DNA of 64,000 bases from an uncultured Cedecea sp. (GTDB lineage Bacteria; Pseudomonadota; Gammaproteobacteria; Enterobacterales; Enterobacteriaceae): the NCBI RefSeq assembly GCF_947498825.1, contig NZ_CANMLV010000005.1, positions 1 through 64,000 of the forward strand, read 5' to 3'. The notes under the pieces were generated by a model that was not told the DNA's origin, ran no database searches, and worked only from the letters and a program-made list of their open reading frames with translations. Position 1 is the stretch's first letter. The number at the start of each line of letters is the position of its first letter. The translations under genes and the position numbers were made by a program. Positions 10,088 through 20,528 of the stretch are shown piece after piece.

Positions 10088-11614
10088 TCAGGTATTCAAG
10101 TCTGGGTTAATAAATAGATAAAGTTTCGAAAAAAGGTCACTGGCTAACATACCACGCATTCCGGTTTGCTCAGCAATAACATCTGCGGCACTGCCATGGG
10201 CAACGCAGCCCGCACTGGCTGCATCAAATAGCGTCAATTGCTGGGCCAGTAAGGCTGCAATGACGCCAGACAAAACATCGCCCATTCCCCCACTTCCCAT
10301 GCCAGCATTGCCTACATCAATAATCGCTAAATCATGCTCGCTGGCCACAATGGTTCCGGCCCCTTTTAATACAACAACGCCGCCATATTGTTTAACTAAC
10401 TCACGCGCTGACAGCAGACGGTCACGCTCAATTTGCGAAACGCTACACTGAAGGAGCCTGGCCGCTTCACCCGGATGGGGAGTGATAATACGATTTTGAC
10501 GCTTATCAGGACTGATTGCCAGAAGGTTAAGCGCATCAGCATCCCATAACATCGGTTTATCACTTTCTTTAACCCTTTCTAATGCATCCCTTCCCCATTG
10601 CTGCTGGCCAAGTCCGGGGCCTATCGCAATAACATCTGCCCAGGCTAACGCATCCTCCAGTGACTCAGGAGTTAATTCATGGACCATCAACTCCGGCCTG
10701 GCAGTCAGTAAAGGTGTGATATTTTCGGCGCGAGTCAGCACACGAACCAGTCCAGCCCCACTTCGGACCGAAGCTTCCCCGGTTAAACGAATAGCGCCTG
10801 CAGTGCCACTATCACCACCAATAATCACCAGTCGCCCATTATCCCCTTTATGTGACGTAGGCCGTCTCGGCTTTAGCCAGTCAGTAAGATTCTGGCTATC
10901 AAAACGCATTATTGAGGGAGGATGTTGCTGTAACCAAGAACTCAGACCTAATCCGGCATAATGTAGCTGCCCCACCACATCACGTGCTTTTCCGGTCAAC
11001 AAGCCGGGTTTCAGCGCGATAAAGGTTACACAATGCGTGGCTTCAACTACCGCCCCTGGTGTCGCCCCTGTTTCCGCTAATAATCCTGAGGGGATATCCA
11101 GCGCAATAACGGGGGCCGGATGCGCGTTAATCAGCGCAATCAAACTCGCCATATCGTCACGCGGGGCATCCGTCAGACCAATCCCCGACAAACCATCAAT
11201 AACTAAATCAATCGACTCCGGCCAGGGAGCCTGCCAAGGCAGGGAAATCCCTCCCACATCAAACCAAGCCTGACGAGCCAGATTCGCTTCCTCTGGGAGT
11301 GGTTTACTGCTTTCTTGCGCCAGAAGTGTTACCCGAATCCCGGCCGCATGGCACAGACGGGCGACGACATAGCCGTCACCGCCATTGTTTCCCGCTCCGC
11401 AGAGAATCAGCCAATGACGGGCATCCGGATAATGATGGCAACTGACGTCAAATGCAGCCTGCCCGGCACGTTGCATCAGTTCATATAACGTTACCCCTAC
11501 GCTATCCGCGGCCTGCTTTTCCGTGTCTCGTAACGCCGATGCCGGCCAAACTAAATGTGGTATACTTTTCGCGTACTTTTTAAAATGATGGCCTGCCATG
11601 TCACACCCCCTCAA
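10088..11614 (-). CDS. nnr: Bifunctional NAD(P)HX epimerase / ADP-dependent NAD(P)HX dehydratase
   Basis: The enzyme repairs hydrated NADH and NADPH. The N-terminal YjeF_N half epimerises R to S forms, with [15 protein letters not shown] near residue 70. The C-terminal ribokinase-like half dehydrates S-NAD(P)HX and shows GLVIIGGD-type segments, [13 protein letters not shown], and the motif [15 protein letters not shown] near 433-447. The length of 508 fits. Two starts are possible: Met1 (11614) or Met6 (11599). The Met6 ATG shares the palindrome CATG with the queG ATG on the other strand, so the divergent genes overlap at their starts. Confidence 0.95.
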   Translation of the reverse strand: MRGCDMAGHHFKKYAKSIPHLVWPASALRDTEKQAADSVGVTLYELMQRAGQAAFDVSCHHYPDARHWLILCGAGNNGGDGYVVARLCHAAGIRVTLLAQESSKPLPEEANLARQAWFDVGGISLPWQAPWPESIDLVIDGLSGIGLTDAPRDDMASLIALINAHPAPVIALDIPSGLLAETGATPGAVVEATHCVTFIALKPGLLTGKARDVVGQLHYAGLGLSSWLQQHPPSIMRFDSQNLTDWLKPRRPTSHKGDNGRLVIIGGDSGTAGAIRLTGEASVRSGAGLVRVLTRAENITPLLTARPELMVHELTPESLEDALAWADVIAIGPGLGQQQWGRDALERVKESDKPMLWDADALNLLAISPDKRQNRIITPHPGEAARLLQCSVSQIERDRLLSARELVKQYGGVVVLKGAGTIVASEHDLAIIDVGNAGMGSGGMGDVLSGVIAALLAQQLTLFDAASAGCVAHGSAADVIAEQTGMRGMLASDLFSKLYLFINPDLNT

Positions 11615-12737
11615 TTACAATCAGTTAGCTCAATTAATTAAACAATGGGGCATCGAGCTGGGCTTCCAGCAGGTGGGTATTACCGATACCGACCTTTCTG
11701 CCAGTGAACCTAAATTACAGGCCTGGCTGGATAAACAATACCATGGTGAAATGGACTGGATGGCACGCCATGGTATGATGCGCGCCCGCCCACACGAATT
11801 GCAACCCGGCACGCTCAGAGTTATCAGTGTGCGTATGAACTATCTGCCCACTCACGCTGCATTTGCCTCAACGCTTAAAAATCCTCAGTTAGGTTACGTC
11901 AGTCGTTATGCTCTGGGGCGTGACTATCATAAAGTGTTGCGTCAACGACTGAAAAAACTCGGTGAAAAAATCCAGGAACAATGCACCACGCTGAATTTTA
12001 GACCTTTTGTTGATTCCGCGCCGATATTAGAACGTCCACTGGCTGAAAAAGCCGGACTCGGCTGGACAGGTAAACACTCACTGATTTTAAACCGTGAGGC
12101 AGGTTCATTCTTTTTTCTGGGGGAGTTGTTAGTTGATATTCCACTCCCAGTTGACAGCCCGGTGAAAGAAGAGTGTGGCCGCTGTGTCGCCTGTATAAAA
12201 ATCTGCCCCACCGGTGCTATCGTTGAGCCTTATACCGTAGATGCCAGGCGCTGTATCTCTTATTTAACCATTGAGCTTGAAGGCGCTATTCCGGAAGAGT
12301 TTCGTCCTCTGATTGGTAATCGCATCTATGGCTGTGACGATTGCCAGTTAATCTGTCCGTGGAATCGTTTTTCACAACTGAGTGAGGAAGATGATTTTAG
12401 TCCCCGGCAAGCTTTACACTCTCCGCCGCTAACAGAGCTGTTTGCCTGGAGCGAAGCGCACTTCTTGCGCATCACAGAAGGTTCAGCTATTCGCCGGATA
12501 GGGCATTTACGCTGGTTAAGAAATATTGCTGTTGCACTCGGTAACGCCCCCTGGAATGAAGCGAATTTGAACGCACTCAGGCAGCGCCAGGGTGAGCACC
12601 CAATGCTTGACGAACATATTGAATGGGCCATTGAGCAGCAGTTACAGCGACGTAAAGAACAAAATATCGAAGTACAGTTGCCGCAGAAACAGCGTCTGGT
12701 AAGAGTGATTGAGAAAGGATTACCGCGCGATGCCTGA
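11598..12737 (+). CDS. queG: Epoxyqueuosine reductase QueG
   Basis: QueG reduces epoxyqueuosine to queuosine at the wobble base of GUN tRNAs, using cobalamin and two [4Fe-4S] clusters. Cysteines sit at 193, 196, 199, 203 (CGRCVACIKICP) and at 219, 246, 249, 253 (CDDCQLICPWN). The likely general acid Asp139 lies in FVDSAP. A C-terminal HEAT-like region follows. The 379-residue length is normal. It is divergent from nnr, with overlapping starts. Three glycine tRNAs on the opposite strand follow, as in E. coli. Confidence 0.96.
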   Translation: MSHPLNYNQLAQLIKQWGIELGFQQVGITDTDLSASEPKLQAWLDKQYHGEMDWMARHGMMRARPHELQPGTLRVISVRMNYLPTHAAFASTLKNPQLGYVSRYALGRDYHKVLRQRLKKLGEKIQEQCTTLNFRPFVDSAPILERPLAEKAGLGWTGKHSLILNREAGSFFFLGELLVDIPLPVDSPVKEECGRCVACIKICPTGAIVEPYTVDARRCISYLTIELEGAIPEEFRPLIGNRIYGCDDCQLICPWNRFSQLSEEDDFSPRQALHSPPLTELFAWSEAHFLRITEGSAIRRIGHLRWLRNIAVALGNAPWNEANLNALRQRQGEHPMLDEHIEWAIEQQLQRRKEQNIEVQLPQKQRLVRVIEKGLPRDA

Positions 12738-13021
12738 CATGTCCACAGCATGTGAATAACATTTAAAAGTTCCAGTTAATCAACTGACATACAAAATCCG
12801 TAAATACTTATCGAATAATTTAATTTTCAATTAAAATAAATTAAATCAATGAGTTACACTTGATCTGCAAATGTTATGGGTTTTGTTGTGAAAGTTACAG
12901 AACGGTAACTCCCTGTGGATAAATCTGTGTGCAGAAAAAATAACGAACAATATCCAATCAGTTAGCGTTACCTGTTTGGTAAGCCATTACTGAAGATGGT
13001 TATCATTTATTGGAAAAATTT
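12738..13021. other. Intergenic, queG to tRNA-Gly cluster
   Basis: The stretch is AT-rich with no coding frame and no clear hairpin with a T tract. It lies between the convergent queG and tRNA genes. I see nothing further in it. Confidence 0.5.
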
Positions 13022-13097
<76 letters not shown>

Positions 13098-13134
13098 TTA
13101 GGGTGGTGCATGGCGTCAAGCGCCAATCAAATTT

Positions 13135-13210
<76 letters not shown>

Positions 13211-13247
13211 TTAGGGTGGTGCATGGTATCAAACGCTAATCAAATTT

Positions 13248-13323
<76 letters not shown>

Positions 13324-13377
13324 TCTGGTATCTTTACAGATTTTGGTTATCAAATTCTGTATCGGTACGGGAGGCGC

Positions 13378-13405
13378 ATTATACGAGAATTCGTTTTTGC
13401 CGCAA
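13378..13405 (-). promoter_or_regulatory. Promoter of the tRNA-Gly operon
   Basis: On the minus strand TTGCGG (13405-13400), a 16-base spacer and a perfect TATAAT (13383-13378) are followed by the GC-rich discriminator GCGCCTCCC. A GC-rich discriminator is typical of stable-RNA promoters under stringent control. The latter is inference. Confidence 0.75.
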
Positions 13406-13519
13406 GCCCTTGAACGACTTTTTTCGATAATTTTTTCAAATTGATGATTTAACCGACAAATCGATCGTTTAATCGCCGCTACCTCGTCGCCCCACGTACT
13501 TTTAATCTGCTATTGTAAC

Positions 13520-14062
13520 TTACTTGATGAAATGCTCACGGTAGTAAGCCAGTTCGGCTACTGACTCCCGAATATCATCCATCGCCTGGTGGGTTCCCTG
13601 TTTTTTGAAACCTGGCAGTATTTCTGGTTTCCAGCGACGAGCCAGTTCTTTTAATGTGCTGACATCCAGGTAGCGATAGTGGAAATAGGCTTCCAGCTCA
13701 GGCATATACTTGAACAGGAAACGGCGATCCTGGCCGATACTGTTACCGCAAATTGGCGAAGTGTTAGCGGGTACCCACTTTTTGAGAAATGCCAGAGTTT
13801 CTTGCTCGGCAGCCCTATCATCAAGTGTACTGGCCTTTACACGGGCGACTAAACCGCTATTGGTGTGAGTACGCACATTCCACTCATCCATCAGCCCGAG
13901 CTGCGCATCAGACTGATGTACGGCAATGACCGGGCCTTCAGCCAGAATATTCAGATTGGCATCCGTTACCAGGGTGGCTATCTCAATAATACGATCATGT
14001 TCAGGATTAAGACCGGTCATTTCTAAATCAATCCAAATCAGATTGTTTTCATTGCCACTCAT
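13520..14062 (-). CDS. orn: Oligoribonuclease Orn
   Basis: Orn is a DEDDh 3'-5' exonuclease that degrades dinucleotides from RNA decay and pGpG from c-di-GMP breakdown. Catalytic residues are visible: D12 and E14 in IDLEMTGL, Asp in [10 protein letters not shown], and His and Asp in [10 protein letters not shown]. The length of 180 is normal. It is divergent from rsgA, with a 112-base gap holding both promoters. Confidence 0.97.
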   Translation of the reverse strand: MSGNENNLIWIDLEMTGLNPEHDRIIEIATLVTDANLNILAEGPVIAVHQSDAQLGLMDEWNVRTHTNSGLVARVKASTLDDRAAEQETLAFLKKWVPANTSPICGNSIGQDRRFLFKYMPELEAYFHYRYLDVSTLKELARRWKPEILPGFKKQGTHQAMDDIRESVAELAYYREHFIK

Positions 14063-14174
14063 GCTATTTTCCTTCTTTCAGTGGGCCACCCTGAGATGAC
14101 GGTGGGTTAATTCAAGTGAGATTGTGTGTATCATAGTGCTTTTGCCCATAATGGGCGACCAGGAGTGAGTACGC

Positions 14175-15227
14175 TTGAGCAAAAATAAACTCTCCAAAGG
14201 CCAGCAACGGCGGGTAAATGCAAACCATGAACGCCGTTTAGTCAAAACCGTGGAGAAACACGATACTGATGATGCCCAGTTTGATGAAGGGCGTGAAGGA
14301 ACGGTAATCAGTCGTTTTGGACAGCATGCCGATGTTGAATCTGCAGATGGTTCGGTTCATCGCTGTAATATTCGACGTACCATCCGTTCTCTGGTGACGG
14401 GCGATAAAGTGGTCTGGCGTCCTGCGAAAGAAAGTGTGGAGCAACGTTCAAAGAAAGGCATTGTTGAAGCCGTCCATACCCGGACTTCAGTACTCACCCG
14501 TCCAGATTTCTACGACGGTGTGAAACCTATTGCAGCCAACATTGACCAAATCATCATCGTATCGGCTATTTTGCCGGAACTGTCTTTAAATATTATCGAT
14601 CGCTATTTGGTTGCCTGTGAAACCCTTGACGTTGAACCGCTATTGGTCCTGAATAAGACCGATCTGCTGGATGATGAGGGGCGAGCATGGGTCGATGAAC
14701 AGATGGATATCTATCGCAAAATCGGCTACCGCGTATTAATGGTTTCCAGCTATCGGGCGGAAGGCTTAAAAGCACTGGAACAGGAGTTAATTGGGCGCAT
14801 CAGTATTTTCGCAGGCCAGTCTGGGGTTGGTAAATCCAGCTTACTGAATACTCTGCTGGGTCTAGAAAATCAGATTCTGGTCAACGATGTTTCTGATAAC
14901 TCAGGCCTCGGGCAACATACGACTACCGCATCAAGACTCTATCATTTTCCAGGCGGTGGTGATGTTATTGACTCCCCTGGCGTACGTGAATTCGGTTTAT
15001 GGCATCTTGCCCCGGAACAAATCACCCAAGGTTTTGTCGAATTTCGAGACTATTTAGGTCATTGCAAATTTCGTGATTGTACTCATGACAATGATCCTGG
15101 TTGCGCGTTACGTGAGGCGGTTGAACGCGGTGATATTGCTGAAACACGCTTTGTAAATTATCACCGAATTCTGGAAAGCATGGCTGAAGTAAAAACACGT
15201 AAAGGCCTTTCTGATAGTAAGGACTGA
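14175..15227 (+). CDS. rsgA: Small ribosomal subunit biogenesis GTPase RsgA (TTG start)
   Basis: RsgA is a circularly permuted GTPase that tests the decoding centre of maturing 30S subunits. An OB-fold N-terminal domain is followed by G4 (LNKTDLL), G1 (GQSGVGKSS), G3 (DSPG) and a zinc knuckle ([14 protein letters not shown]). Length is 350. The start codon is TTG: the protein then begins [18 protein letters not shown] as in E. coli, with AGGAG about 8 bases upstream. psd and mscM follow on the same strand. Confidence 0.96.
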   Translation: MSKNKLSKGQQRRVNANHERRLVKTVEKHDTDDAQFDEGREGTVISRFGQHADVESADGSVHRCNIRRTIRSLVTGDKVVWRPAKESVEQRSKKGIVEAVHTRTSVLTRPDFYDGVKPIAANIDQIIIVSAILPELSLNIIDRYLVACETLDVEPLLVLNKTDLLDDEGRAWVDEQMDIYRKIGYRVLMVSSYRAEGLKALEQELIGRISIFAGQSGVGKSSLLNTLLGLENQILVNDVSDNSGLGQHTTTASRLYHFPGGGDVIDSPGVREFGLWHLAPEQITQGFVEFRDYLGHCKFRDCTHDNDPGCALREAVERGDIAETRFVNYHRILESMAEVKTRKGLSDSKD

Positions 15228-15348
15228 AATTCTCTGGATAATTTAAGTCGCTTCCAGGTTTGCGAAAGCAAAGCACGCAGGCGATTTGGCTATAACGGGC
15301 ATACACTCGCTCAACTTTTCATTTAAGACATTTAGCCCGGAGGCTATT

Positions 15349-16302
15349 TTGTTAAATAAAATTAAACTTTCGCTCCAATATATTTTGCCAAAACTGTGGC
15401 TGACTCGCCTGGCAGGCTGGGGTGCAAGCAAACGAGCAGGATGGCTCACAAAACTGGTCATAGACTTGTTCGTTCGGTTCTATAAAGTTGATATGAAAGA
15501 AGCGCAAAAGCCCGATACCGCAAGCTATCGTACTTTTAACGACTTTTTTGTTCGTCCACTGCGTGACGATGTTCGTCCCCTGAATACCGACCCGAATATT
15601 CTTGTGATGCCAGCAGATGGTGTTATCAGCCAGTTAGGGCGTATTGACGATGACAAGATTTTACAGGCTAAAGGACACGACTATAGTCTGGAAGCGTTGC
15701 TGGCAGGGAACTATCAAATGGCTGACTTGTTCCGTAACGGCAGCTTCGTTACCACCTATTTGTCACCACGCGATTACCACCGTGTTCATATGCCTTGTAA
15801 TGGCATCCTGCGTGAAATGATTTATGTCCCAGGAGATCTTTTTTCAGTCAACCATTTAACCGCACAAAACGTTCCTAACCTGTTTGCCCGTAATGAGCGT
15901 GTTATTTGCTTGTTTGATACCGAATTTGGCCCAATGGCACAAATTCTGGTGGGTGCCACTATTGTAGGCAGTATTGAAACCGTTTGGTCTGGAACCGTTA
16001 CCCCACCTCGCGAAGGCGTAATTAAACGTAAAACCTGGCCTGCCGGTGAAAGTGAAGGTTGTGTCGCGCTACTGAAAGGCCAGGAAATGGGCCGCTTTAA
16101 GCTAGGATCAACCGTTATTAACCTGTTTGCGCCCGGAAAAGTTAATCTGGTGGAGTCTTTAGAAAGTCTTTCCACTACCCTGATTGGTCAGCCCCTGGCA
16201 ATCTCGACGGATACGATTAGCGAGCCAGCGGTTCCAACAGACGAGCCCCTAGACCCTGCTTCCGAAACCAGTTCTTTGGTCGGCGACAGCAACGAAAAAT
16301 AA
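15349..16302 (+). CDS. psd: Phosphatidylserine decarboxylase proenzyme (TTG start)
   Basis: Psd is the inner-membrane enzyme that makes phosphatidylethanolamine from phosphatidylserine. The LGST motif in [13 protein letters not shown] is the self-cleavage site that creates the alpha-chain pyruvoyl group. [11 protein letters not shown] is also conserved. I place the start at TTG 15349, with CGGAGG five bases upstream and first residues [16 protein letters not shown] aligned to the E. coli start; this gives 317 residues. An in-frame ATG at 15286 would add 21 unlikely residues. The mscM frame follows directly. Confidence 0.95.
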   Translation: MLNKIKLSLQYILPKLWLTRLAGWGASKRAGWLTKLVIDLFVRFYKVDMKEAQKPDTASYRTFNDFFVRPLRDDVRPLNTDPNILVMPADGVISQLGRIDDDKILQAKGHDYSLEALLAGNYQMADLFRNGSFVTTYLSPRDYHRVHMPCNGILREMIYVPGDLFSVNHLTAQNVPNLFARNERVICLFDTEFGPMAQILVGATIVGSIETVWSGTVTPPREGVIKRKTWPAGESEGCVALLKGQEMGRFKLGSTVINLFAPGKVNLVESLESLSTTLIGQPLAISTDTISEPAVPTDEPLDPASETSSLVGDSNEK

Positions 16303-16320
16303 TTGTACAGGCAGACTTAC

Positions 16321-19300
16321 GTGCGCTCGATTATCGTTTTCCTGATGGCTTTGTGCCTCAGTATGGGGTCGGCGCACGCTGCTGTCGTCCCCGATTCAAA
16401 ACAAGTTTCTCAAGACCTTGAGCAGGCTAAAGCCGCGAACAATACGCCCAACCAGGCGGAAGTCGTCGAGGCATTACAGTCTGCTCAAAACGCGCTTGAT
16501 GAACGCAAAGGTTCACTCGAACGCGCGGAACAGTATCAACAAGCGATTGATAACTTTTCGAAACTATCGCAAGCCCTGCGTAAACAGATTGCCGCTATTC
16601 AGGATGAGCCTCAAAAAGCGCCAGGCAACCTGTCCACTGATGCCCTGAACCAAGAAATACTGCAAGTCAGTAGCCAACTGCTGGATAAGAGCCGTCTGGC
16701 ACAGCAAGAACAAGAACGCGTCCGCGATATCACAGACTCATTAGGCCAGCTTCCCCAACAACAAACGGATATTCGTCGACAGCTTAACGAAATTGAACGT
16801 CGCATCGGCACACAAGCTGCCGGCGGCTCAGCATTGATTCAGGCTCAGCACACAGCACTGCTGGCCGAAGCCGCTCGTCTGAAAGCGCTGGTCGATGAGC
16901 TGGAACTGGCACAACTCTCTGCCAATAATCGTCAGGAACTCGCGCGAATGCGTGCTGAACTGGCAAGCAAGCAAAGTACGCTGCTGGATAGCTATCTTCA
17001 GTCTCTGCGTAATCAACTCAATACCCAGCGCCAGCGTGAAGCAGAAAAAGCGCTGGAAAGTACCGAGCTACTGGCAGAAGCCAGTGAAAATCTACCGCCA
17101 ACCATTACTGAACAATTTAAAACCAATCGTGAACTCTCCCAGTCGCTGAATCAACAAGCCCAACGTATGGAATTGGTTGCTTCTCAGCAACGTCAAGCCT
17201 ATACACAAACGGTTCAGGTTCGTCAGGCTCTGAATACTTTACGTGAACAAGCCCAATGGTTAGGAATGTCGAATGTATTGGGTGAGGCTTTGCGTGCCCA
17301 GGTGGCTCGTCTGCCAGAGATGCCTAAACCTCAGCAGTTAGATACCGAACTTGCTCAACTCCGGGTTCAACGTCTGTACTATGAAGATCTCCTGAATAAA
17401 CAGACAGAGTTACGTCAAATACGTCAACCAGGCGGCGACCCTCTGACTGCCGAACAAAGCCGAATTCTTAATGCACAGCTACGAACTCAGCGTGGACTAC
17501 TCGACTCCTTACTAAAGGGGAGTGATACACTGATACTTGAACTGACCAAGTTAAAAGTCGCCAATAGTCAGCTTGAAGATGCGCTTAAAGAGGTCAACGA
17601 AGCCACTCACCGTTATCTGTTCTGGACATCGGATGTCAGGCCCGTTGGCCTGGACTGGCCACTGGATATTCTGCATGCTTTACGCAGTTTGGTTTCACTG
17701 GATACCTTCAGTCAGCTGGGTAAAGCCTTTATCATGATGATAACCAGTCAAGAGACTATCGTCCCTCTGTTTGGCGCTCTTATTCTGGTGGGTTTCAGTA
17801 TCAGTTCACGTCGTCACTTTAATAAATTTCTCGAACGTTCCAGCGCCAGAGTCGGCAAGGTGACTCAGGATCACTTTAGCCTGACGCTACGTAACGTTTT
17901 CTGGTCTATTCTGGTCGCCTTACCCTTGCCAATACTCTGGGCAACACTGGGACATGGTTTACAAGAGGCCTGGCCCTATCCTACTGCGGTAGCGATTGGT
18001 GATGGCGTCACTGCAACAGTCCCGCTGCTATGGGGAGTGATGATTTGCGCTATTTTCGCCCGCCCGAACGGGTTATTTATTGTCCATTTCGGCTGGCGTC
18101 GTGAAAGTGTTGCCCGCGCAATGCGCTACTACATCATGAGCATCGGTTTTATTGTACCGCTGATCATGGCGCTAATCATGTTCAATAACCTTAATGACCA
18201 GGAATTTGCGCCTACACTAGGCAGGCTATGTTTTATTCTGATCTGCGGTGCATTAGCGGTAGTCACTCTGAGCCTGAAACGAGCCGGACTTCCGCTCTAT
18301 CTCGATAAGCAAGGTAGTGGTGAGAACCTTATCAATACCCTGCTGTGGAATTTGATGATTAGCGCTCCGCTGGCCGCTATTCTGGCTTCACTGGTGGGTT
18401 ATCTGGCAACCGCGCAAGCCCTGCTGGCGCGTATGGAAACCTCTGTCGCTATTTGGTTTGTCCTGTTAGTCATCTACCATATCATACGCCGCTGGATGCT
18501 GATTCAACGACGTCGACTGGCCTTTGATCGTGCAAGACAGAGACGCGCAGAGATCCTTGCTCAGCGTGCGCGGGGTGAAGAAGATGCGACGCATTCACAC
18601 AGTACAGAAGGCACTATAGACAATGTGGATGAAACAGAAGTCGATCTTGACGCTATCAGTGTTCAGTCTTTAAAACTGGTTCGCTCTATTCTGACTTTAA
18701 TTGCCCTACTGTCCGTCATTGTTCTGTGGTCAGAAATTCACTCAGCTTTCGGTTTCCTCGGTAATATTACCTTATGGGACGTAACCTCCAGCGCCCAGGG
18801 AGTGGAAAGTATTGAACCCATTACCCTCAGTTCAGTATTAATTGCGATTTTAGTTCTGATAATCACAGTACAACTGGTACGTAACCTCCCTGCACTGCTT
18901 GAGCTCGCGATCCTCCAGCATCTGGATCTCACCCCTGGCACGGGTTATGCCATTACCACTATTACTAAATATTTGCTGATGCTGATTGGCAGCCTGGTCG
19001 GCTTCTCTCTGGTGGGCATTGAGTGGTCGAAACTACAATGGCTGGTTGCGGCACTGAGCGTTGGGTTAGGCTTTGGCTTACAGCAAATTTTTGCCAACTT
19101 TGTTTCCGGCCTGATCATTCTGTTTGAAAAACCCATTCGTATCGGCGATACCGTGACGATTCGCGATTTAACCGGAACCGTTGCGCGCATTAATACCCGC
19201 GCAACGACAATCAGTGACTGGGACCGCAAAGAAATTATTGTCCCAAACCAGGCCTTTATCACCGAACAGTTTATCAACTGGTCGCTTTCTGACTCAGTGA

Positions 19301-19647
19301 CACGTGTGGTACTGACCATCCCGGCACCATCGGATGCCAATACCGAAGACGTGGTGAAGATCTTACTGGGAGCCGCAGAACGCTGCTCACTGGTGCTTGA
19401 TAACCCGCCACCAGAGGCCTTCCTGGTTAATCTACAGCAAGGTATCCAGATTTTCGATTTACGTATTTTTGCTGCAGAAATGGGGCATCGTATGCCGCTA
19501 CGCCATGAAATCCATGAGCTTATTCTTCAAGGATTCCGTGAACATAATATTGAAATGCCATTCCCTCCAATGCAAATGCGTATGGAAAACATGCGCACCC
19601 AGGCATTAAAAGCTGTTGGTCAAAGCGGCCAGACTCCCAGTCTCTAA
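16321..19647 (+). CDS. mscM: Miniconductance mechanosensitive channel MscM (YjeP), GTG start
   Basis: MscM is a large MscS-family channel that opens under hypoosmotic shock. The ~1108-residue product has a signal peptide (RSIIVFLMALCLSMGSAHA), a long Gln/Leu-rich periplasmic coiled-coil region (about 25-470), a bundle of about 11 membrane segments, and the MscS pore and beta domain with GLGFGLQQIFANFVSG. GTG at 16321 aligns with the E. coli start. A TTG at 16303 that directly follows the psd stop would add six residues. Close linkage implies cotranscription with psd. Confidence 0.94.
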   Translation: MRSIIVFLMALCLSMGSAHAAVVPDSKQVSQDLEQAKAANNTPNQAEVVEALQSAQNALDERKGSLERAEQYQQAIDNFSKLSQALRKQIAAIQDEPQKAPGNLSTDALNQEILQVSSQLLDKSRLAQQEQERVRDITDSLGQLPQQQTDIRRQLNEIERRIGTQAAGGSALIQAQHTALLAEAARLKALVDELELAQLSANNRQELARMRAELASKQSTLLDSYLQSLRNQLNTQRQREAEKALESTELLAEASENLPPTITEQFKTNRELSQSLNQQAQRMELVASQQRQAYTQTVQVRQALNTLREQAQWLGMSNVLGEALRAQVARLPEMPKPQQLDTELAQLRVQRLYYEDLLNKQTELRQIRQPGGDPLTAEQSRILNAQLRTQRGLLDSLLKGSDTLILELTKLKVANSQLEDALKEVNEATHRYLFWTSDVRPVGLDWPLDILHALRSLVSLDTFSQLGKAFIMMITSQETIVPLFGALILVGFSISSRRHFNKFLERSSARVGKVTQDHFSLTLRNVFWSILVALPLPILWATLGHGLQEAWPYPTAVAIGDGVTATVPLLWGVMICAIFARPNGLFIVHFGWRRESVARAMRYYIMSIGFIVPLIMALIMFNNLNDQEFAPTLGRLCFILICGALAVVTLSLKRAGLPLYLDKQGSGENLINTLLWNLMISAPLAAILASLVGYLATAQALLARMETSVAIWFVLLVIYHIIRRWMLIQRRRLAFDRARQRRAEILAQRARGEEDATHSHSTEGTIDNVDETEVDLDAISVQSLKLVRSILTLIALLSVIVLWSEIHSAFGFLGNITLWDVTSSAQGVESIEPITLSSVLIAILVLIITVQLVRNLPALLELAILQHLDLTPGTGYAITTITKYLLMLIGSLVGFSLVGIEWSKLQWLVAALSVGLGFGLQQIFANFVSGLIILFEKPIRIGDTVTIRDLTGTVARINTRATTISDWDRKEIIVPNQAFITEQFINWSLSDSVTRVVLTIPAPSDANTEDVVKILLGAAERCSLVLDNPPPEAFLVNLQQGIQIFDLRIFAAEMGHRMPLRHEIHELILQGFREHNIEMPFPPMQMRMENMRTQALKAVGQSGQTPSL

Positions 19648-19661
19648 ACAATAGTGGAAAT

Positions 19662-19689
19662 AAATGGCTCGAACGTACGAGCCATTTTT
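19662..19689 (+). terminator. Terminator after mscM
   Basis: AAATGGCTCG and CGAGCCATTT flank a six-base loop, and the right arm runs into TTTTT. It lies 14 bases after the mscM stop. Confidence 0.85.
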
Positions 19690-20528
19690 CATTAGGCGAC
19701 ATGTTTTTAATACGCTTATATGTTTTAAAAATATAAGTTAATACTATCTGTATTTTCTGATTATTATTTTCGGCCATTGCCCGTTTTGCTTCAGGGAGGT
19801 GAGTCCCTCCCTGTAACGGAAGAAGAATTTTAGAGGATACGAACCACAGGATTACGTTGATTCAGAGAGTTTGATGAAGAGAAACAGTGCCTCATGCTTC
19901 TGAGGAGGATCAAAGTCTGAACAAGAAAATGCTGCAGAATGCTATCTGAAAAAAGTTCTAAGGTCGCTGCTAAGGCGCATATTCATATCCAGCTACGTCG
20001 GGGAGACTGACTGATTAACTATAAGAAAACACACCATATTTATTGCCTTGAAGAGCTTGAGAAAAAGAAGAATAATTGATTTATTAGCTTATTGTGAAAA
20101 TAATAGATCGCGATCACTCTCTCCATTAAATTTATCGTTATAATAAAAATAAAATGGCGAACGCATATCATTAACAGAAGATTATATTTGCCACAAAGAA
20201 GTAGAATTTAGCCACTTAATTCAATCAGTTACACTACCCCATCAAGTAAACACTATTGATAATTCATGACAGATATTGAAAGTTAAAAAACATATATGCT
20301 AGATATATTTCAAATAGTTTAGATACTCTCCTCATCAGCCCTGCCTAATCATACAGTATACCTGTATTTATTGTCGGAGCTGTTTCACCGTCTACATACA
20401 CTCACATTATTCAGAGTGTAGACGTTATATTATGAGTTTATTAGATTAAAGAGTTTTATATTAATTAATATATTCAAACGATAAACAACACAGCTGCATA
20501 CACATTAAAATCCATCAAGGAATAACTC
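19690..20528. other. Gene-free AT-rich stretch upstream of the autotransporter
   Basis: About 840 bases have no convincing ORF. A perfect 8-bp inverted repeat CAGGGAGG/CCTCCCTG with a six-base spacer lies at 19792-19813. From about 20080 the DNA is very AT-rich, with many TATAAT-like hexamers, and probably holds the promoter of the adhesin gene. AAGGAA precedes its ATG at 20529. No tRNA or direct repeats mark a clean insertion boundary. Confidence 0.5.
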
